From DAORHV01 sp964513925 (GTDB lineage: Bacteria > Patescibacteriota > Gracilibacteria > Peribacterales > Peribacteraceae): a DNA stretch of 64,000 bases. The DNA is taken from assembly GCA_964513925.1 (NCBI GenBank), contig CAZENR010000006.1:24508-88507 (forward strand), read 5' to 3'. The translations under genes and the position numbers were made by a program. The notes below the pieces were generated by a model. That model did not search any database. It was not told the DNA's origin and saw only the letters and a list, made by a program, of their open reading frames with translations. Of this stretch, positions 17,293-26,556 are shown piece by piece. Numbering within the stretch: position 1 is the stretch's first letter; each line of letters begins with the position of its first letter.

Positions 17293-18114
17293 CTAAGCCT
17301 TTTGAAGCATCATCGCTCGAATCCCCCAGCCATTTACACGAATGCGGCCACCCTGACGAATGCGAAATTCGCCTTCCTCTGCATCTGCTGCCGGCACGGA
17401 CGCAAACCGTACAATGCCATCCTGCACGGCATCCAAAAATGCCATGTCGTCCGAACCCGGCACGCGCGCACGCATATCGTTTAGCTTAAAATACAAACCC
17501 TCTGGAACCACCGGGGCAATGACTGCATCCACGGCAATACGCACATCGTCGCGAGATTGTGCTATGTCGTAGCCTTCACAAAAGCCAGGGCTGTTGGAGT
17601 GCTTCCGCAGCCGGGCGGCAAGCGGGGTGTCCACCAACCAGATATTGCCTCCCGGGCGCAGCGCATCCATGCCCGCTTGCAGAAGGGTGAATGTATCTTC
17701 TTCCGGTAGGTATCTCGCAATATGAGAGGCAACGAAAGACCCGGGCACGAAAGGCATGCGATCATCCAGCGTTGTCTGGGCAGACTGGCGCAGCATGGAA
17801 CTCAGGCGGCTCAAATCACAATGTATTTGCGCATCGACACCTGCAGGTGGCTGCTGCGGCAATTCGCGATCTACGGTAACCACGCGAATATCACGCTCGC
17901 GTATCTGGCACGCATCCAGCCGATGTACCACTTTTCCCTCACCCACCAAATACATACCGGTTCCCCTTGGCACAGCTTCCACAATAGATCGCGTCAATCC
18001 CGAAACCTCATGCAGTATTTGGTGCAAGTACCCGTTGCGCTGCGCTCTGTTTATATGCTCGGCATGCTGCTTCAGCGTGCCGATTTCCGATGGAAATGTA
18101 GTGGGGGCTGCCAT
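17293..18114 (-). CDS. SAM-dependent methyltransferase-like protein
   Basis: A 273-residue soluble protein. The middle part reads like a Rossmann methyltransferase: a strand-turn DIRVVTVDRELPQ (acidic end of strand 2), HCDLSRL, FVPGSFVASHIARYLPEED (motif II region) and GMDALRPGGNIWLVDTPLA (post-II loop). A clear glycine-rich motif I is weak (GTGMYLVGEGKVV). The C-terminal part (GEFRIRQGGRIRVNGWGI) is a separate beta-rich piece. The substrate is unknown. Upstream on the minus strand is an AT-rich region with TTGACA and TAACAT, and TAACAT ends 6 bases before the ATG. Confidence 0.6.
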   Translation of the reverse strand: MAAPTTFPSEIGTLKQHAEHINRAQRNGYLHQILHEVSGLTRSIVEAVPRGTGMYLVGEGKVVHRLDACQIRERDIRVVTVDRELPQQPPAGVDAQIHCDLSRLSSMLRQSAQTTLDDRMPFVPGSFVASHIARYLPEEDTFTLLQAGMDALRPGGNIWLVDTPLAARLRKHSNSPGFCEGYDIAQSRDDVRIAVDAVIAPVVPEGLYFKLNDMRARVPGSDDMAFLDAVQDGIVRFASVPAADAEEGEFRIRQGGRIRVNGWGIRAMMLQKA

Positions 18115-18224
18115 GTCGGAATGTTAAATTAACATAACATTATAGAATGTCAATTTTGTCAAAACTGTGGCGCAGTATGCGGCTATGGCTAGCGCTCACT
18201 CCGGTTTGGACGTAGTGTCGGTCC

Positions 18225-18524
18225 ATGCCAACCAATGCACGTGCCCCATTCATCGCCGTAGGAATGATCGGCGTTCTCGCAGCGTTCGTCGTCGTTGCCC
18301 GTTTGCCGCAAAATAGCGCGCTGCGCGGGGCATTGACTGGAGATGCTCCGGCAACAACATCGTCTGCAACCGCAGTAACCGATGGCTGTGCGGTTAGCGC
18401 TGTAGGGCTGAAGTGCCGGTGCGTGGTGCGCGACGAAGCAGCCTGCAAAGAAATGGATGGTACGTTCTACGCGAAAGATGACGGCGGCATCGATGCGTGC
18501 GTACAAGCCTGCTCAGCAGAGTAA
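18225..18524 (+). CDS. small exported or membrane-anchored cysteine-containing protein, unknown
   Basis: A 99-residue protein with one N-terminal hydrophobic segment (FIAVGMIGVLAAFVVVA) followed by a short alanine/threonine/serine linker and a C-terminal domain of about 45 residues. That domain has five cysteines (GCAVS, CRCVV, ACKEM, ACVQAC with two). The regular spacing suggests disulfides outside the membrane or a metal site. No family was recognised. A TAGTGT box lies 6 bases before the ATG. Confidence 0.6.
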   Translation: MPTNARAPFIAVGMIGVLAAFVVVARLPQNSALRGALTGDAPATTSSATAVTDGCAVSAVGLKCRCVVRDEAACKEMDGTFYAKDDGGIDACVQACSAE

Positions 18525-18599
18525 CTTCACGAATCAGCGAGTCCGGAGAACACAGGTTCCGTGAAGTCGCCGTCTTTTTTGGAGTGTCTGGAATCCTAG

Positions 18600-19760
18600 T
18601 CAGGTCACCACTTCATCGAGCCGCTTCTCGGCAACGGCGCGCTGTAGCTCCATGCCGATGCGCTCACCGACGCTGAGCGATTCGCCGTACAGATAACCCG
18701 AATACGGCGTTGCCCTGGTGCCTGGCGAACCGGGAATGCGCAGCGATACGTCGAAGATCACAATATCCTCGCGTCCTTCTTCCGCCACCACTGCTCCCTG
18801 CAGTGCAAACGGGCCGATAATACCTTTTCCAGAGGGATCCAGCTGTTTGGGCAGCTGTTGCGTTGCACGGACGAACTTCTCGCCCAGATCGAATGCCTTT
18901 TCCAGCAGCGACTCTTTTACTGTCACGGCAATGTGGCCGGTTTCAATCATTTTTAGATCGATATGCTTGGCAACCTCGGTCTGTTGCCACGCTGGCATAC
19001 GCAGATAGCCGTCCAAGTTGGTTTGTCGGCGCGTATCGGTGCCGAGCAGTTCAAGCTCGCCACTCAGCGGCGAATAGAAGAAATTGAAATTGACCGGCGC
19101 ACCGACGACGAATTCTTCTATGACGGCATCTCGCCAGTTCGAAGCAATTTTGCCATCGCGCTCTAGCTCCGCGCCGCGCCGCTCGTACTCGGCAGCATCG
19201 CTAGCGACGAAGAATCCACGTTCGTATCCGCGTTTTGCTTCGGCAGCCTTCACGAGAACGGGCCTGTCGATGTCGCCTGCTTTGGAGAAAATTTTCGGAA
19301 TGCGGATTCCGGCATCGTTGAGTAAGTGGTACTGGTTGTACGGCTGGTCGCGCTCCTCCAGCTTCAGCAGGGTGCGCGAACCGAAGATGGGAACATGGAA
19401 GTCATTCTCCACCCGGGAGAAATCGTCGAAATACACCCAGAAATACCGGTTATGCACGAAAATTGCATTCATGTGCTGCAGTTGCTGCTGCACATCTTTG
19501 TCCAACACGTCCTCAAACGCCTGCACCACGATGAGCTCGTCTACGCAGCCACGGGGCTTTTGCTTCGTCTTGCCCTTACCCGCGGCGGCGCGGCGCGCAA
19601 AATGTGCATAGGTGCGGTGCCTCCCCTCTTGCGCGACAACCGCAGTGCGAAAGCCATACTTGGCAGCGCCGTGCGCTACATCCAACCCACTGTGGCCGCC
19701 TAGTGCGGCAACAGTGAGCTTTTTCTGGTTATAGCCGTCGAGAAGCTTAGATACATCCAT
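18600..19760 (-). CDS. divergent PurP-family ATP-grasp ligase
   Basis: A 386-residue paralogue of the neighbouring purP. It keeps the family frame (LTVAALGGHSGLDVAHGA, VPIFGSRTLLKLEERD, DIDRPVLVKAAEAKRGYERGF, VEEFVVGAPVNFNFFYSPLSGELELLGTD, GPFALQGAVV, IFDVSLRIPGSPGT). The PHGSF block of PurP is replaced by a divergent sequence (VHNRYFWVYFDD). Archaeal PurP ligates formate to AICAR with ATP. This copy may have another substrate. The ATG at 19760 is 6 bases after a TACACT box, although it also follows the other purP copy by only 20 bases. Confidence 0.8.
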   Translation of the reverse strand: MDVSKLLDGYNQKKLTVAALGGHSGLDVAHGAAKYGFRTAVVAQEGRHRTYAHFARRAAAGKGKTKQKPRGCVDELIVVQAFEDVLDKDVQQQLQHMNAIFVHNRYFWVYFDDFSRVENDFHVPIFGSRTLLKLEERDQPYNQYHLLNDAGIRIPKIFSKAGDIDRPVLVKAAEAKRGYERGFFVASDAAEYERRGAELERDGKIASNWRDAVIEEFVVGAPVNFNFFYSPLSGELELLGTDTRRQTNLDGYLRMPAWQQTEVAKHIDLKMIETGHIAVTVKESLLEKAFDLGEKFVRATQQLPKQLDPSGKGIIGPFALQGAVVAEEGREDIVIFDVSLRIPGSPGTRATPYSGYLYGESLSVGERIGMELQRAVAEKRLDEVVT

Positions 19761-19766
19761 GATGGC

Positions 19767-19772
19767 AGTGTA
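19767..19772 (-). promoter_or_regulatory. -10 box of the divergent purP paralogue (leaderless type)
   Basis: TACACT on the minus strand, 6 bases before the ATG at 19760. It overlaps the end of the upstream purP gene, so this gene may also have its own promoter. Confidence 0.45.
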
Positions 19773-19780
19773 GCGCAAGC

Positions 19781-20839
19781 TTACCCCAAAATCTCGTCCA
19801 GCCTTCCGCCTTCTATCGCCTGCTTGATATCACGCGCCATGCGGCGACCGGTGCTCATGGGAACGTCGTACTTGAGCGCGGTATACGGCGAGCCTTCGAT
19901 GTACGGGTTCGTGCCGGCAACGATACGAGCACTAATCTCGAACACGAAGATCTGCAACTTTCGGGTAACGATGGTCTCGAGACAGAACGGACCGAACAAA
20001 CCTTTGCCGGCACCAAGCTTCTGACTCTCATCGACTACGCGCTGACCCATGGCGAAAAACTCCGGCAGCATGGATTCGCGCACTACGATCGGCACGTTGC
20101 CCACAATGGTGTAGCTGGTGTGGATTTTAGCGGCCAGTTGGTCTTCTGCCTTAATCCGGCCGATGGAGTCTGCATTCGATTCATAACGCTTGTCGAAGCT
20201 CATGATCTCCAGCTCCTTCGTAATCGGCGAATAGAAGTAGTGGATATACAACGGCACACCGACGATGTACTCCTGAATCGTAAACTCATTCTCTTCTGGG
20301 TATTTGCGATTTTTTACCTCGTAGAACTGCTCCGGAGAACGAACGACGAAATACCCAAAACCTCCGCCTGCTCCGTGGAATTTCACAATGACCGGGCGAT
20401 CGATGTCCTCGGGATTTGGGAACACGCGCGGCAACAGCAAATTGGCTTTCTCAAGCCATTGTCGTTCCATGGTGCGGTTGCTCTCCCACTCCAGAATATC
20501 CTTGGTACCGTAGTACATGGCCTTCATTTTCTTCACGCCTTCATGCCCCATGTTCGATACGAACGAACCGTGCGGAATGAGAATGGCGTTCTTCTTCATG
20601 AGCACCGGCTCAATATCCTTCCATTCGCTCCAGTCGTTAACACTGATGATTTCATCGGCAACGCCGTAACTTTGGTACGGACGCTCCGTGCCTTTCTTGC
20701 AAATGACGATGTTCGGCACCCCCTCATCGCGCGCACCTTTTAAAATTTGTAACGCAGAGTGACTGCCGATAGTGGCAATGGCGTAGTCGCGCGGATTACG
20801 TGAAGGACCGCGGGCCGTTGAAGGACGCTTGGGAGCCAT
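19781..20839 (-). CDS. purP: archaeal-type formate-dependent AICAR formyltransferase (PurP)
   Basis: ATP-grasp enzyme of 352 residues, strongly matching archaeal PurP. That enzyme converts AICAR, formate and ATP to FAICAR, the ninth step of purine synthesis, and replaces the folate-dependent half of bacterial PurH. Landmarks are AIATIGSHSALQILKGA, ILIPHGSFVSNMG, WESNRTMERQWLE, DIDRPVIVKFHGAGGGFGYF, QEYIVGVPLYIHYFYSP, SFDKRYESNADS, GPFCLETIV and FEISARIVAGTNPY. Residues 1-17 are a basic extension. Its partner IMP cyclohydrolase is not in the window. Tandem with a diverged paralogue. Confidence 0.88.
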   Translation of the reverse strand: MAPKRPSTARGPSRNPRDYAIATIGSHSALQILKGARDEGVPNIVICKKGTERPYQSYGVADEIISVNDWSEWKDIEPVLMKKNAILIPHGSFVSNMGHEGVKKMKAMYYGTKDILEWESNRTMERQWLEKANLLLPRVFPNPEDIDRPVIVKFHGAGGGFGYFVVRSPEQFYEVKNRKYPEENEFTIQEYIVGVPLYIHYFYSPITKELEIMSFDKRYESNADSIGRIKAEDQLAAKIHTSYTIVGNVPIVVRESMLPEFFAMGQRVVDESQKLGAGKGLFGPFCLETIVTRKLQIFVFEISARIVAGTNPYIEGSPYTALKYDVPMSTGRRMARDIKQAIEGGRLDEILG

Positions 20840-20987
20840 GGGATTTTCCGGACTCTACTCCCTGCCACGACGGAGTGCAACGAGATTTTATGAAAAGAGG
20901 CTGACTGCATCACGATCCGACTATTGCAAACACGGCCAAGAACTAGCATTTGTCCCGAATGCGAATATGCGTATACTTGTCCGGCTC

Positions 20988-21062
20988 GGTGCCGTAGCCA
21001 AGCAGTAAGGCAGGGGTCTGCAAAACCCCCATGCGCGGGTGCGATTCCCGCCGGCACCTCCA
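20988..21062 (+). tRNA. tRNA-Cys (anticodon GCA)
   Basis: Cloverleaf with acceptor GGTGCCG / CGGCACC, anticodon arm GGGGT-CTGCAAA-ACCCC, T arm GCGGG-TGCGATT-CCCGC, discriminator T and encoded CCA (21060-21062). A TATACT box (20972-20977) lies upstream with TTGTCC 16 bases before it. Confidence 0.95.
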
Positions 21063-21073
21063 TCGGACTCGTG

Positions 21074-21658
21074 CTATTTCTTCGTCTCGGCTGCCTTGGC
21101 AGTCGGATCTACCAACGAGGCGTTCTTGAGAATGAACTCCACTTCCGCTGCCTCGGAATCCTCCACGCTTAACGGGAAAGATCCGGTAAAGGTGTATCCC
21201 ATGCGGTCTTTCGCGGCGCTCGCCTGGTAGTAGCGACGAATGGGGGTATCGGGGGACGGGCGCGCGCTGAAGACATGCAACGCAGATTCCACGGCATCGA
21301 TGTACACCACCGTCTTATCTATTAACCGATAATCGGGCAGTGCGGATACTGCCAGAACGTTGGCATTGCTGTACTCGGTCGTGGTCATGTCTGTGGCAAG
21401 AGGCTCCCGCGTGACGGTAACCGTGTCAAACTGGCCCGCATTCGGATCTTGAACCTGGAATGCGGCAATGGTCTCCTCGGGAACACCGAGTGTTTGCATT
21501 GTTTCCTTGGACAGCACCTTCCAGCCCTTGGGTAAGCAGGTGGCGAATGTTCCGTTCCAGAACTGCTGATCACATGCCACGGAAGAATCTCCGCTCTTCT
21601 TCGAGCCGCAGGAGACCAACAGCACCGTCATGCAAACGGCAATCATGGCACGCTTCAT
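21074..21658 (-). CDS. lipoprotein of unknown function
   Basis: A 194-residue protein beginning MKRAMIAVCMTVLLVSCGSKKS. The LVSC lipobox at residues 14-17 predicts lipid attachment at Cys17 and display on the outer face of the membrane. The remainder is a soluble domain with no recognised family (WNGTFATCLPKGWKVLSKETM, TVTVTREPLATDMTTTEYSN). The ATG at 21658 is 7 bases after a TAGAAT box. An in-frame ATG three codons upstream overlaps that box and was not chosen. It is divergent from the large surface protein gene, and the promoters lie back to back. Confidence 0.8.
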   Translation of the reverse strand: MKRAMIAVCMTVLLVSCGSKKSGDSSVACDQQFWNGTFATCLPKGWKVLSKETMQTLGVPEETIAAFQVQDPNAGQFDTVTVTREPLATDMTTTEYSNANVLAVSALPDYRLIDKTVVYIDAVESALHVFSARPSPDTPIRRYYQASAAKDRMGYTFTGSFPLSVEDSEAAEVEFILKNASLVDPTAKAAETKK

Positions 21659-21776
21659 GGAGGCCATTCTATCACTATGAGGGCTATCACCGACGATTGA
21701 CAACCCGCAAAAGTGATCGGATATCACACTCATGTGCATTGTCGTGCCTTTCCTGGCATGATAGAATGAAAAGATT

Positions 21777-24230
21777 ATGAAATCGCCGAAAATCAACGCC
21801 GGCGCCACACTTGCATTCTTCGTGCTCACGCTTGTCCCGGCACCGCTGCTGGCGGCCGGATGCAGCGTGTCGGCCATGGACACTGTGGCTGGACTGGGCA
21901 CGGAGATCGTCGTGCAAGGGTGCACCGGACAGTCGGCGGGGGCATTGCAGATTTCGGGTCCGGGAAGCGCACCTTTTAACCAAATGGTGGCGCTGGATAC
22001 CAGCGGCTCAGCTTCCGTGAATATTGCCGGAAAATATACCGAAATAGCCGGTACGTACTCGGTGCAGTTCGGTGTCGCGAACACGACCTTTGCCGTATTG
22101 CCCGATGCCCCGGACGACACGCAATCCACACTCAGTGCCTCGACTCGCGCCTTGCTGCCCGGAGAACAGCTGACGGTAACCGCGGTACTGCGCGACCGCT
22201 ACGAAAACCCGCTTTCCGGACGACCAGTTGCACTCTTAAGCAACCGCACCCGCGACAGCATTGCAGCACGCAGTTCTCAAACCGATGAGAACGGCCGCTT
22301 CACATGGACGGTCCGGGCGGACGAGATGGGTGCGATGACGCTGACGGCGTACGACGTACTCAGTTCACGGCAACTCAGCAGTCGGCTGGAAATTCCTGTT
22401 GGCGACGGCGTTGCCACCAACGCTTTGCGCGGGTCGGCATTCACGGCGCAAATGACCGGCGTGGGGCAAGGCAGCATCGACACCGGCGTGGTAGACCACT
22501 TTGAAGTGGAGCTGGTGAAGAAGGGAACCGTAAACGCAAACGAGCTGTTCAGCGTGATCATTACCGCGGTTGATGCCGGCGGCGACCGCGCCAAGCAAAG
22601 CGACACGGTATTTAAGGAACACATCGTGCAAGGATACAACGGCAAGGTATTCATTGAGGCAAGCGACCCTGATGCCGAATTCCCAAAGAAAGGACAAGAT
22701 CGGCTGAAGCCGAACGTTGGCTGGGTGGATTTCCGCCCCATGGACCTGGGAGTACGCAGCATTCCACTTGGCTTTGTGTTCCGCGCCGGCGGCAAGCAGA
22801 CACTCACGGTGTACGACGAAAAAGACGCTTCGGTTCGGGGCGAGCTCACGGTGCAAGTTGAGAAATCGCAGAGCACGTCCGACGAAGACATTACGATCGT
22901 ATCCCCTGCCAACAACACGCTCATCGGCAACCGCGAAGTGCGCGTGGTCGGCAAAGGGCCAGTACTCATCAACATCAAGATCAAGGGCGGAGCCGAACCG
23001 GTATTCACCGAGACCAACGTGGACGGAACGTTCGAGGCATTGGTGCAGCTGCCTGCCGAATACAATGAGGCGACGCTGTTCGCTTCCAAGGAAGACGGCA
23101 CCAACGAGTCCGATCCTGTGCGTTTGCGCATCGACCAAGTCGCTCCGAAAATCGAAACCATTTCCTTCGATCCTCCCGAGGGAAAAACCAAAGACCCAGC
23201 GGTGGTGACCGCTATCTCCGAACCAGCACTGAAGGAAGTGGTAGCACAATTCCAGGGCAAAGCCATTCCCATGACGGAGTCCCAAACTACCCCCGGTACG
23301 TACACGGGCAACATAGAAGCTGCCCCGGAAAAAGAAGGCACGTACGACCTGACGGTAGATGCAACTGACGAAGTGGGAAACAAAGGAACGCTTCTGACCA
23401 AGTGGACGGTCAACCGAAAGACATTGCCCGTGGTACAAGGTGTGACAGCAGAGGGTCAGCCTAGCGCCGTACTGGTCAAGTGGCTTCCGCTCACCGGCGT
23501 ACAGGTAAGCGAGTACCGCATCTACATCGCACGTGAAGATGATCCAGAGAACTTCATCGCCAGCGTAGAGACCAACGCCCCGGTCACCTCGGCGATTTTG
23601 AAAGACTTGGATATCGGCTACACCTACCTCTTCTCGCTCACGGCCATCAACGACGAGGGCCAAGAGAGCGCGGAGCGCAGCCAGGCAGCCGCAGGCGCTC
23701 CGCTGGGATTGCTGCTGGAGGCACGCCCGGAAAACGAGAGCCTGGTATTGGAATGGAACCCGCCGTCTAGCCTGCCTCTTGCGCACTACATTCTGGAGTA
23801 CGGCACCGAGCCGGGGGTGTACACCGAGCGCCGAACCATCAACTCCTCGTTGCGCTCGTACACCATCCGCGATCTCATGAACGAAGTCACCTACGAAGTA
23901 CGCCTGACCCCCATTGCCGTCACCGGCAAAGCACTGTTGGATTTGAGTGCAATCGCCCGGGGTACTCCAAGCGGTGATGCCGGATTCCACGCTGGCGCCG
24001 GCGATCCGATTCCCGATGACCTGATCGGCGGCGGCGACGATCCTGGCTACACCATCGATCCTCCAATTGATGACGTCCCAGTTACCGCAGGCTCGGGGCC
24101 GGCCACCACCATGGCTGTTACGCTGTTGGTGTTATCGGTACTGCTCGGAGTAATTTGGCGCCAGCACCGAACGCAAAAACGCATGACCCAGCAGTTCCTG
24201 GAAATGATGCAGCACCGCTACCACGCCTAA
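21777..24230 (+). CDS. large exported surface protein with Ig-like and fibronectin type III domains
   Basis: An 817-residue protein with a signal peptide (TLAFFVLTLVPAPLLAAGC). It then has several beta-sandwich modules: an invasin-like or Ig-like block (PGEQLTVTAVLRDRYENPLSGRPV ... TDENGRFTWTVRADEMG), a block around ITIVSPANNTLIGNREVRVVG, and two fibronectin type III-like modules (VQGVTAEGQPSAVLVKW ... YTYLFSLTAINDEGQES and LLLEARPENESLVLEWNP ... VTYEVRLTPIAV). A C-terminal membrane anchor (MAVTLLVLSVLLGVIW) is followed by a basic tail. It could extend from the membrane through the wall. A TAGAAT box lies 9 bases before the ATG. Confidence 0.85.
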   Translation: MKSPKINAGATLAFFVLTLVPAPLLAAGCSVSAMDTVAGLGTEIVVQGCTGQSAGALQISGPGSAPFNQMVALDTSGSASVNIAGKYTEIAGTYSVQFGVANTTFAVLPDAPDDTQSTLSASTRALLPGEQLTVTAVLRDRYENPLSGRPVALLSNRTRDSIAARSSQTDENGRFTWTVRADEMGAMTLTAYDVLSSRQLSSRLEIPVGDGVATNALRGSAFTAQMTGVGQGSIDTGVVDHFEVELVKKGTVNANELFSVIITAVDAGGDRAKQSDTVFKEHIVQGYNGKVFIEASDPDAEFPKKGQDRLKPNVGWVDFRPMDLGVRSIPLGFVFRAGGKQTLTVYDEKDASVRGELTVQVEKSQSTSDEDITIVSPANNTLIGNREVRVVGKGPVLINIKIKGGAEPVFTETNVDGTFEALVQLPAEYNEATLFASKEDGTNESDPVRLRIDQVAPKIETISFDPPEGKTKDPAVVTAISEPALKEVVAQFQGKAIPMTESQTTPGTYTGNIEAAPEKEGTYDLTVDATDEVGNKGTLLTKWTVNRKTLPVVQGVTAEGQPSAVLVKWLPLTGVQVSEYRIYIAREDDPENFIASVETNAPVTSAILKDLDIGYTYLFSLTAINDEGQESAERSQAAAGAPLGLLLEARPENESLVLEWNPPSSLPLAHYILEYGTEPGVYTERRTINSSLRSYTIRDLMNEVTYEVRLTPIAVTGKALLDLSAIARGTPSGDAGFHAGAGDPIPDDLIGGGDDPGYTIDPPIDDVPVTAGSGPATTMAVTLLVLSVLLGVIWRQHRTQKRMTQQFLEMMQHRYHA

Positions 24231-24232
24231 GC

Positions 24233-25112
24233 ATGTCCCCTGCTCCCCGCTCGCCACGAACGTTGTCCATCGGCGGAGCCACCTATGACGTATTCCTGAA
24301 AATGGATGCTGGCGCCGAATCGTCGGTGAACGGCAAGAAAGTCGTACAGTTTCCGGTGGGACACAAAGTAAAAGTCCGCGAGGTGGTGGAAAGTTGCGGC
24401 GGCGGAGCCAACAACACTGCTGTAGGGCTGGCGCGCCTGGGCTGCAACGCTGCATTCTGCGGGGTGGTAGGCGACGACCAATGGGGGCAGCGCATGTTGG
24501 ATAATTTCAAGCGCGAAGGAGTAGATACGTCCCCGGTGACGGTAGTGGAGGCAGAGAACAGCAGCTTCTCCATCGTGCTGTCTCTGGCAAGTCGCGACCG
24601 CACTATTTTGTATACGCCAGGCGTGAACGAACACCTGCACGACGTCACGTTCGATCGCGAAGCCATGCACCGCTCGGATGCCNNNNNNNNNNNNNNNNNN
24701 NNNNNNNNNNNNNNNNNNNNNNNNNNNNNNNNNNNNNNNNNNNNNNNNNNNNNNNNNNNNNNNNNNNNNNNNNNNNNNNNNNGCAGCGCTGCTCGATGCC
24801 GGTGTAAAACATGTCTGCATTACCGACGGCGGCAACGGCACATACGCTACGGACGGAGAGCATGCGTACTTCTGTCCGGTACGGACTGATATCAAGATAA
24901 TCGATTCTACAGGCGCTGGGGACGCATTTGGCACCGGAGCAACATGGGCACTCATCACAGGCCGCTCGTTGCCAACAGCGCTCGTTGCTGGTACACTGAA
25001 TGCAGCAAGTGTCATACAAGTTCTCGGGGCGCAGGGTGGCCTGCTCAAGGAGACGGAGATGCTTTCTCAGCTCAAGCAGCATCTCGTCGACGTCGAGCTA
25101 CTCCCGCTGTAA
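24233..25112 (+). CDS. PfkB-family carbohydrate kinase (interrupted by assembly gap)
   Basis: Ribokinase-like sugar or nucleoside kinase. The N-terminal part has LSIGGATYDVFLKMD and CGGGANNTAVGLARLGCNAAFCGVVGDDQWG. The C-terminal part has HVCITDGGNGTYA and the catalytic anion-hole motif STGAGDAFGTGATWAL. The two halves are in different frames across the 100-N gap. This reflects the arbitrary gap length and should not be read as a frameshift. By family length roughly 70-90 residues are missing. The ATG follows the stop of the surface-protein gene by 2 bases, so the two are co-transcribed. The substrate cannot be told. Confidence 0.85.
24683..24782. other. assembly gap (100 N)
   Basis: Run of 100 N inside the PfkB kinase gene. 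The flanking reading frames do not match, so the true length is not 100. Confidence 0.99.
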
Positions 25113-25174
25113 ACCCCCGGCACACAAGACACCGCAACACACCACCGCAACTACCCAGTTAACCCACACCCATC

Positions 25175-25840
25175 ATGTCCGACGATAAGTTGCTCGCCAT
25201 TCAGGAATTGATCGATTCTGCAATGTCTTCTTTAAAGACTGCAAACAGCCTCATGCGCGAAATGACCGGCGTTGCCGACTCTTCGCGAGAGCGTCATTCC
25301 AGTCGTGCCAACACCATGGGTATGGGTGCGTACAGCTCCGCAGCCAACAAAATCGTGGAAGGTGTGTTCGACGGACAGAACATGGTGGACAGCAACGGCC
25401 AGACGTACCCCATCCCTGCCAACTACGCCAGCAAGAGCAAGTTGGTGGAGGGCGATGGCATGAAGCTGACCATTACCGAGGAAGGCAAATTCATCTACAA
25501 GCAGATCGCCCCCATCGACCGTCGCACCATCGTCGGCGTTCTCATTCAGGAGGATGGCCAGTACAAAGTACTCGCAGAGGGCAAGGCATATCGCATCTTG
25601 CTTGCATCGGTCACGTTCTACCGCGCCGAAGTCGGCGACCAGGTGACCATTATCGTACCCAAGGGCGGCAACGCCAACTGGGGTGCAGTGGAAGCAATCA
25701 TTCCCAAGCACTTGGTGGAAGCAGCTGCCAGGGCAGCGGTTGGTACCGATCTCGATGAAGAGGTCGCAGCCAAGCCAAAGTCCAAAATCACCCGCAAGAA
25801 GAAGGCTGACGACGGCGAAATGAGCCCAGAGCTGGAGTAG
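25175..25840 (+). CDS. conserved-looking protein of unknown function with lysine-rich tail
   Basis: A 221-residue soluble protein. An N-terminal helix (DDKLLAIQELIDSAMSSLKTANSLM) is followed by a low-complexity stretch. A compact beta-rich domain follows (VEGVFDGQNMVDSNGQTYPIPANYASKSKLV ... LKLTITEEGKFIYKQI-like ... RRTIVGVLIQEDGQYKVL ... VTFYRAEVGDQVTIIVP). The C-terminus is basic (KPKSKITRKKKADD). I do not assign a family. The ATG is preceded by a C/A-rich sequence with no Shine-Dalgarno site. It lies 62 bases after the PfkB gene and converges on the ATP-grasp unit. Confidence 0.8.
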   Translation: MSDDKLLAIQELIDSAMSSLKTANSLMREMTGVADSSRERHSSRANTMGMGAYSSAANKIVEGVFDGQNMVDSNGQTYPIPANYASKSKLVEGDGMKLTITEEGKFIYKQIAPIDRRTIVGVLIQEDGQYKVLAEGKAYRILLASVTFYRAEVGDQVTIIVPKGGNANWGAVEAIIPKHLVEAAARAAVGTDLDEEVAAKPKSKITRKKKADDGEMSPELE

Positions 25841-25892
25841 TACTCCGGAAGCGACTGAAACAGCTTTCGATTCCCCGGAATCCAAGGAATCT

Positions 25893-25992
25893 NNNNNNNN
25901 NNNNNNNNNNNNNNNNNNNNNNNNNNNNNNNNNNNNNNNNNNNNNNNNNNNNNNNNNNNNNNNNNNNNNNNNNNNNNNNNNNNNNNNNNNNN
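25893..25992. other. assembly gap (100 N)
   Basis: Run of 100 N that removes the 3' end of the second ATP-grasp gene. A copy of the dispersed repeat GGAATCCAAGGAATC (25877-25891) abuts the gap, which may explain the assembly break. Confidence 0.99.
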
Positions 25993-26555
25993 ATGCCGGC
26001 GGACGTATCGATAAACTCCTGTACCAGTGCCGGATACGAACCGATATTGGCAGCAACACCGTCTCTCGGGCCAACATACACGCCATGCCCTCCCCAGCTA
26101 TCGGTTGGCTTGGACACTATCGTATCCCCCTGTAACTCCGTAAGACCCGCCTGCAGTTCGCCAGGTGTATGCACCAGTCGCGAACGCGGAAAATACTCGG
26201 GAAATGCTTCAATCGTGCGTTGCTTATGTCGGCAGAGCGCATCGAGCGCCGGTGCATTCACCATGGTCGTCGCGTCGTCCGCCTGAAACGCCTCGCCTTT
26301 GTTGTACACAACGTCCACGGTGACAGGCTCCTCGCTAAGGTGAAATGCGCCATCGCGAAAATGCCATGCCCGAGAAAATCTTCCGCCACCCAAGAACGTC
26401 TGCTGCCCACGCACAATCACGCATGTCGCACCACGAGCTGCAAGCATGCCGGCCAAATCGTGGTACGCACGGCGATAATCGCTGTTATGAAATGGCGGAT
26501 CATCGAAATTCGGACCCGAGAAGTAGATGCCGACGATGGGTTGCTTGGCAGGCAT
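25993..26555 (-). CDS. ATP-grasp ligase B, 3' end lost in assembly gap
   Basis: The 187 visible residues align well with the upstream ATP-grasp A: SGPNFDDPPFHNSDYRRAYHDLAGML, VTVDVVYNKGEAF, DALCRHKQRTIEAFPEYFPRSRLV, IVSKPTDSWGGHGVYVGP and YPALVQEFIDTSAG. ATP-grasp A continues for about 115 residues past this point, so about 350 bases are expected in the gap if the gene is intact. The ATG starts one base after the stop of ATP-grasp A (TGATATG). The fold class is sure. The substrate is unknown. Confidence 0.8.
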
Positions 26556-26556
26556 A

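Noticed and set aside
22365..23990. 541-codon antisense open frame under the fibronectin-type protein
   Set aside because: The plus-strand protein has a signal peptide, beta modules and a membrane anchor. The antisense translation has none of these and is a composition artefact.
24233..25112. Frameshift in the PfkB kinase
   Set aside because: The frame change happens across a 100-N placeholder whose length is arbitrary. Both sides match one kinase.
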